Positions 62,303 to 64,000 of a stretch of 64,000 nt of DNA are shown here, one piece after another (position 1 is the first letter of the stretch; each line of letters starts with the position of its first letter). The stretch lies in NCBI RefSeq assembly GCF_002077945.1, contig NZ_LVYD01000068.1, forward strand, positions 1-64,000. The letters run 5' to 3'. A program made the translations under genes and the position numbers. The stretch is from Niastella vici (GTDB taxonomy: Bacteria; Bacteroidota; Bacteroidia; Chitinophagales; Chitinophagaceae). The notes under the pieces are model-generated. The model was not told where the DNA came from, ran no database searches, and saw nothing but the letters and a program-made list of their open reading frames with translations.

Positions 62303-63541
62303 ATGACCGACAAACAAATTACGAGTTATCCCAAGGAAAAGATAAATATTCTTCTACTTGAGAACATTTCTGACACGGCTGTAAAATTCTTTAAAGACAA
62401 TGGTTACACATCCGTTAAAAAGGTAACGGGGGCATTAAGTGAAGAAGACCTGATCCGTGAAGTGAAGGACGTACATTTGCTGGGTATCAGATCCAAAACG
62501 CAAATAACGCCGCGTGTACTGGATGCTGCAAAGAAACTACAGGCCATTGGTTGTTTTTGTATTGGTGTAAACCAGGTTGATCTCAAATATGCTAAACAAC
62601 AGGGTGTTGCGGTGTTCAATGCGCCGTATTCCAATACCCGTTCGGTAGCAGAGCTGGTGATAGGGTTATCAATATTGTTGATACGCCGTATCGTTGATAA
62701 GAACAAAGCGGCGCATGAGGGAACATGGTTAAAAGATGCGAAAGGAAGTTATGAGCTGCGCGGCAAAACCCTGGGCATTATCGGGTATGGAAATATCGGT
62801 ACCCAGGTAAGCATACTGGCCGAAGCCATGGGGATGCACGTAATTTTTTATGATACCGTTACCAAGCTGCCACTGGGTAATGCCATTGCCAAGAAAACCC
62901 TGAAAGATGTGGTGAGCCAGGCCGATATCATAACGCTGCATGTGCCCGAAACCGCCGCCACCAAAAATATGATCAACAAGAATGTGATCAAGAATTTCAA
63001 GAAAGGTTCTATACTCATAAACTATGCCCGTGGCGAAGTGGTTGAGCTGGATGCGCTGGCCAAAGCGTTACAGGAAGGACAAATGAGCGGGGCTGCGGTT
63101 GACGTATACCCCTGGGAGCCTGAAAAGAACGGTGATAAGTTTACCACGCCTTTACAGGGTTTGCCTAATGTGATCCTTACGCCGCACATCGGGGGCTCTA
63201 CCGAAGAAGCGCAACAGAACATTGGGGAAGATGTGAGCAATAAAATGTTCCAGTACCTCGAAATGGGCGGCAGCATTGGTTCGCACACCGTGCCACCTTT
63301 AAGCCTGCCCGCACAGGAAGGCGCCCACCGCATTCTGCATATTCACCGCAACGTACCAGGTGTGCTGTCGGCCATCAATACCACTTTGTCGAACAACAAG
63401 ATCAACATTTTGGGACAATACCTGAAAACGAATGATGAAATAGGGTATGTGGTGCTGGACATTGACAAGAAGTTGTCGAATACAGCGGTGCAGTTGCTGA
63501 AGGAAGTGAAAGATACCATCAAGGTGCGGTTGTTGTATTAA
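62303..63541 (+). CDS. serA: D-3-phosphoglycerate dehydrogenase
   Basis: 412 residues. 2-hydroxyacid dehydrogenase: SRKTQ-type substrate loop (GIRSKTQITPRVLDAAKKLQ), NAPYSNTRSVAELVIG, Rossmann loop KTLGIIGYGNIGTQVSIL (~155), INYARGEVVELDALAKAL, PHIGGSTEEAQQNIG (catalytic His) and a C-terminal ACT domain (~345-412: IHRNVPGVLSAINTTLSN, GYVVLDIDKKLS). First step of serine synthesis; the ACT domain usually allows feedback by serine. A terminator follows. Confidence 0.95.
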   Translation: MTDKQITSYPKEKINILLLENISDTAVKFFKDNGYTSVKKVTGALSEEDLIREVKDVHLLGIRSKTQITPRVLDAAKKLQAIGCFCIGVNQVDLKYAKQQGVAVFNAPYSNTRSVAELVIGLSILLIRRIVDKNKAAHEGTWLKDAKGSYELRGKTLGIIGYGNIGTQVSILAEAMGMHVIFYDTVTKLPLGNAIAKKTLKDVVSQADIITLHVPETAATKNMINKNVIKNFKKGSILINYARGEVVELDALAKALQEGQMSGAAVDVYPWEPEKNGDKFTTPLQGLPNVILTPHIGGSTEEAQQNIGEDVSNKMFQYLEMGGSIGSHTVPPLSLPAQEGAHRILHIHRNVPGVLSAINTTLSNNKINILGQYLKTNDEIGYVVLDIDKKLSNTAVQLLKEVKDTIKVRLLY

Positions 63542-63562
63542 CGGTAATATCATTAATATAAT

Positions 63563-63598
63563 GCGGATCGTTCTGTAAAGAGCGGTCCGCTTTTTTTT
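63563..63598 (+). terminator. Terminator of serA
   Basis: GCGGATCG...CGGTCCGC hairpin (63563-63590) followed by eight T, 21 bp after the serA stop. Confidence 0.85.
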
Positions 63599-63710
63599 CT
63601 GTTACCGGTTGCCGGTTTCCAGGCGCCAGGCAAAAAAATTTGAGAACCAGATTATTTGCAGAATAATCGAAACTCAAGTCCTGGTAACCGGTACCCGGCA
63701 ACTGGTAACT
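63599..63710. repeat. Interspersed repeat with inverted variable arms (copy 2)
   Basis: Left arm GTTACCGGTTGCCGGTTTCC then AGGCGCCAGG. The core has TGAGAACCAGATT...AATCGAAACTCAAGT. The right arm CCTGGTAACCGGTACCCGG pairs with the left. Same family as 52529-52643. Confidence 0.8.
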
Positions 63711-63780
63711 AATTCATGTCGCAAACAACCCCTTAAATTGTCAGTTACACACCCCGTTGAAGCTGTTTTTTGATCCTAGT

Positions 63781-63794
63781 TTTGTTATAACAAA
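63781..63794. promoter_or_regulatory. Perfect 14-bp palindrome upstream of the DoxX gene
   Basis: TTTGTTATAACAAA, 92 bp before the ATG at 63887. A second TTTGTTAT half lies at 63881, directly before that ATG. It may be an operator for an unlinked regulator. Confidence 0.5.
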
Positions 63795-63886
63795 CAAGGC
63801 CGGTAGTACCAGCAACAATAAGCGAAAAGAGTACGAGGGCCGCTAATAAAAACAAAAAAAATTATTCAACGATTAAACTATTTGTT

Positions 63887-64000
63887 ATGAAAAAGACTAA
63901 CATTTTCTACTGGGTGTTCAACGGTTTATTTGCTTTTCTGATGCTGGGTTCTGCTATTCCCGATATCATGAGCCATCCCGTGGCTATACAGGGTATGCAT
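63887..64000 (+). CDS. DoxX-family membrane protein (partial)
   Basis: 38 residues before the window ends: MKKTNIFYWVFNGLFAFLML then GSAIPDIMSHPVAIQGMH. The first helix with FAFLMLGSAIPDI and a following HP is typical of the DoxX-like family of small four-helix membrane proteins. Only the N-terminus is visible. Confidence 0.75.
   Translation, partial: MKKTNIFYWVFNGLFAFLMLGSAIPDIMSHPVAIQGMH

Overview
The window comes from a Bacteroidota chromosome, most likely a Chitinophagaceae member (Niastella/Chitinophaga-like). Supporting signs are two giant secreted proteins with type B type IX secretion (T9SS) C-terminal domains, a PorP/SprF partner gene, HYC_CC_PP-type copper proteins, a near absence of Shine-Dalgarno sequences, and pectin-degrading lipoproteins. 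Taxonomy is inferred from gene families, not measured.

Region 1-15 kb is AT-rich and accessory. It opens with a copper/silver resistance block on the minus strand (His-rich secreted protein, membrane protein, CopB-type CPH P-ATPase, HMBD, HMA and HYC_CC_PP proteins) interrupted by a putative HhH/PD-(D/E)XK nuclease. Next is an uncharacterised cluster: a nucleotidyltransferase-HEPN fusion, a SWIM zinc-finger protein, a second NTase-HEPN-like protein whose NTase half has lost its catalytic motif, and small unknown proteins. The block ends in a large serine recombinase whose frame runs into a tRNA-Pro(CGG) gene on the other strand. I read this as the right end of an integrative element carrying copper resistance and a possible defence or toxin-antitoxin module; its left end lies outside the window.

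Region 15-34 kb is a patchwork of working genes and relics. Working parts include a divergent HxlR regulator with SDR and MDR oxidoreductases and twin palindromic operators, a T9SS adhesin-like protein, an M23 peptidase, an EthD protein, a stomatin-like protein, and a DrrAB-like ABC exporter with an XRE-pentapeptide regulator. The exporter carries a strong Shine-Dalgarno, which is unusual here and suggests transfer. Relics include pieces of an alpha/beta hydrolase, RtcB, a TonB-receptor N-terminus, an MDR tail, an SRPBCC tail, a tRNA-Pro pseudogene and an ADP-ribosylglycohydrolase.

Region 34-64 kb looks like core chromosome with higher GC: an SDR, a 1970-residue T9SS substrate with three near-identical 510-bp repeats followed by its PorP/SprF partner, exonuclease III, a polygalacturonase-pectinesterase pair, an MFS transporter, a TPR lipoprotein, two NarL-type two-component pairs, a ModE-like regulator with a ModE-box-like site near a molybdopterin-domain protein, a purple acid phosphatase-like enzyme, PhnA, Nnr, a serine hydrolase and SerA. 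Intergenic repeats at 52.5, 55.7 and 63.6 kb appear to share a core flanked by variable inverted arms.
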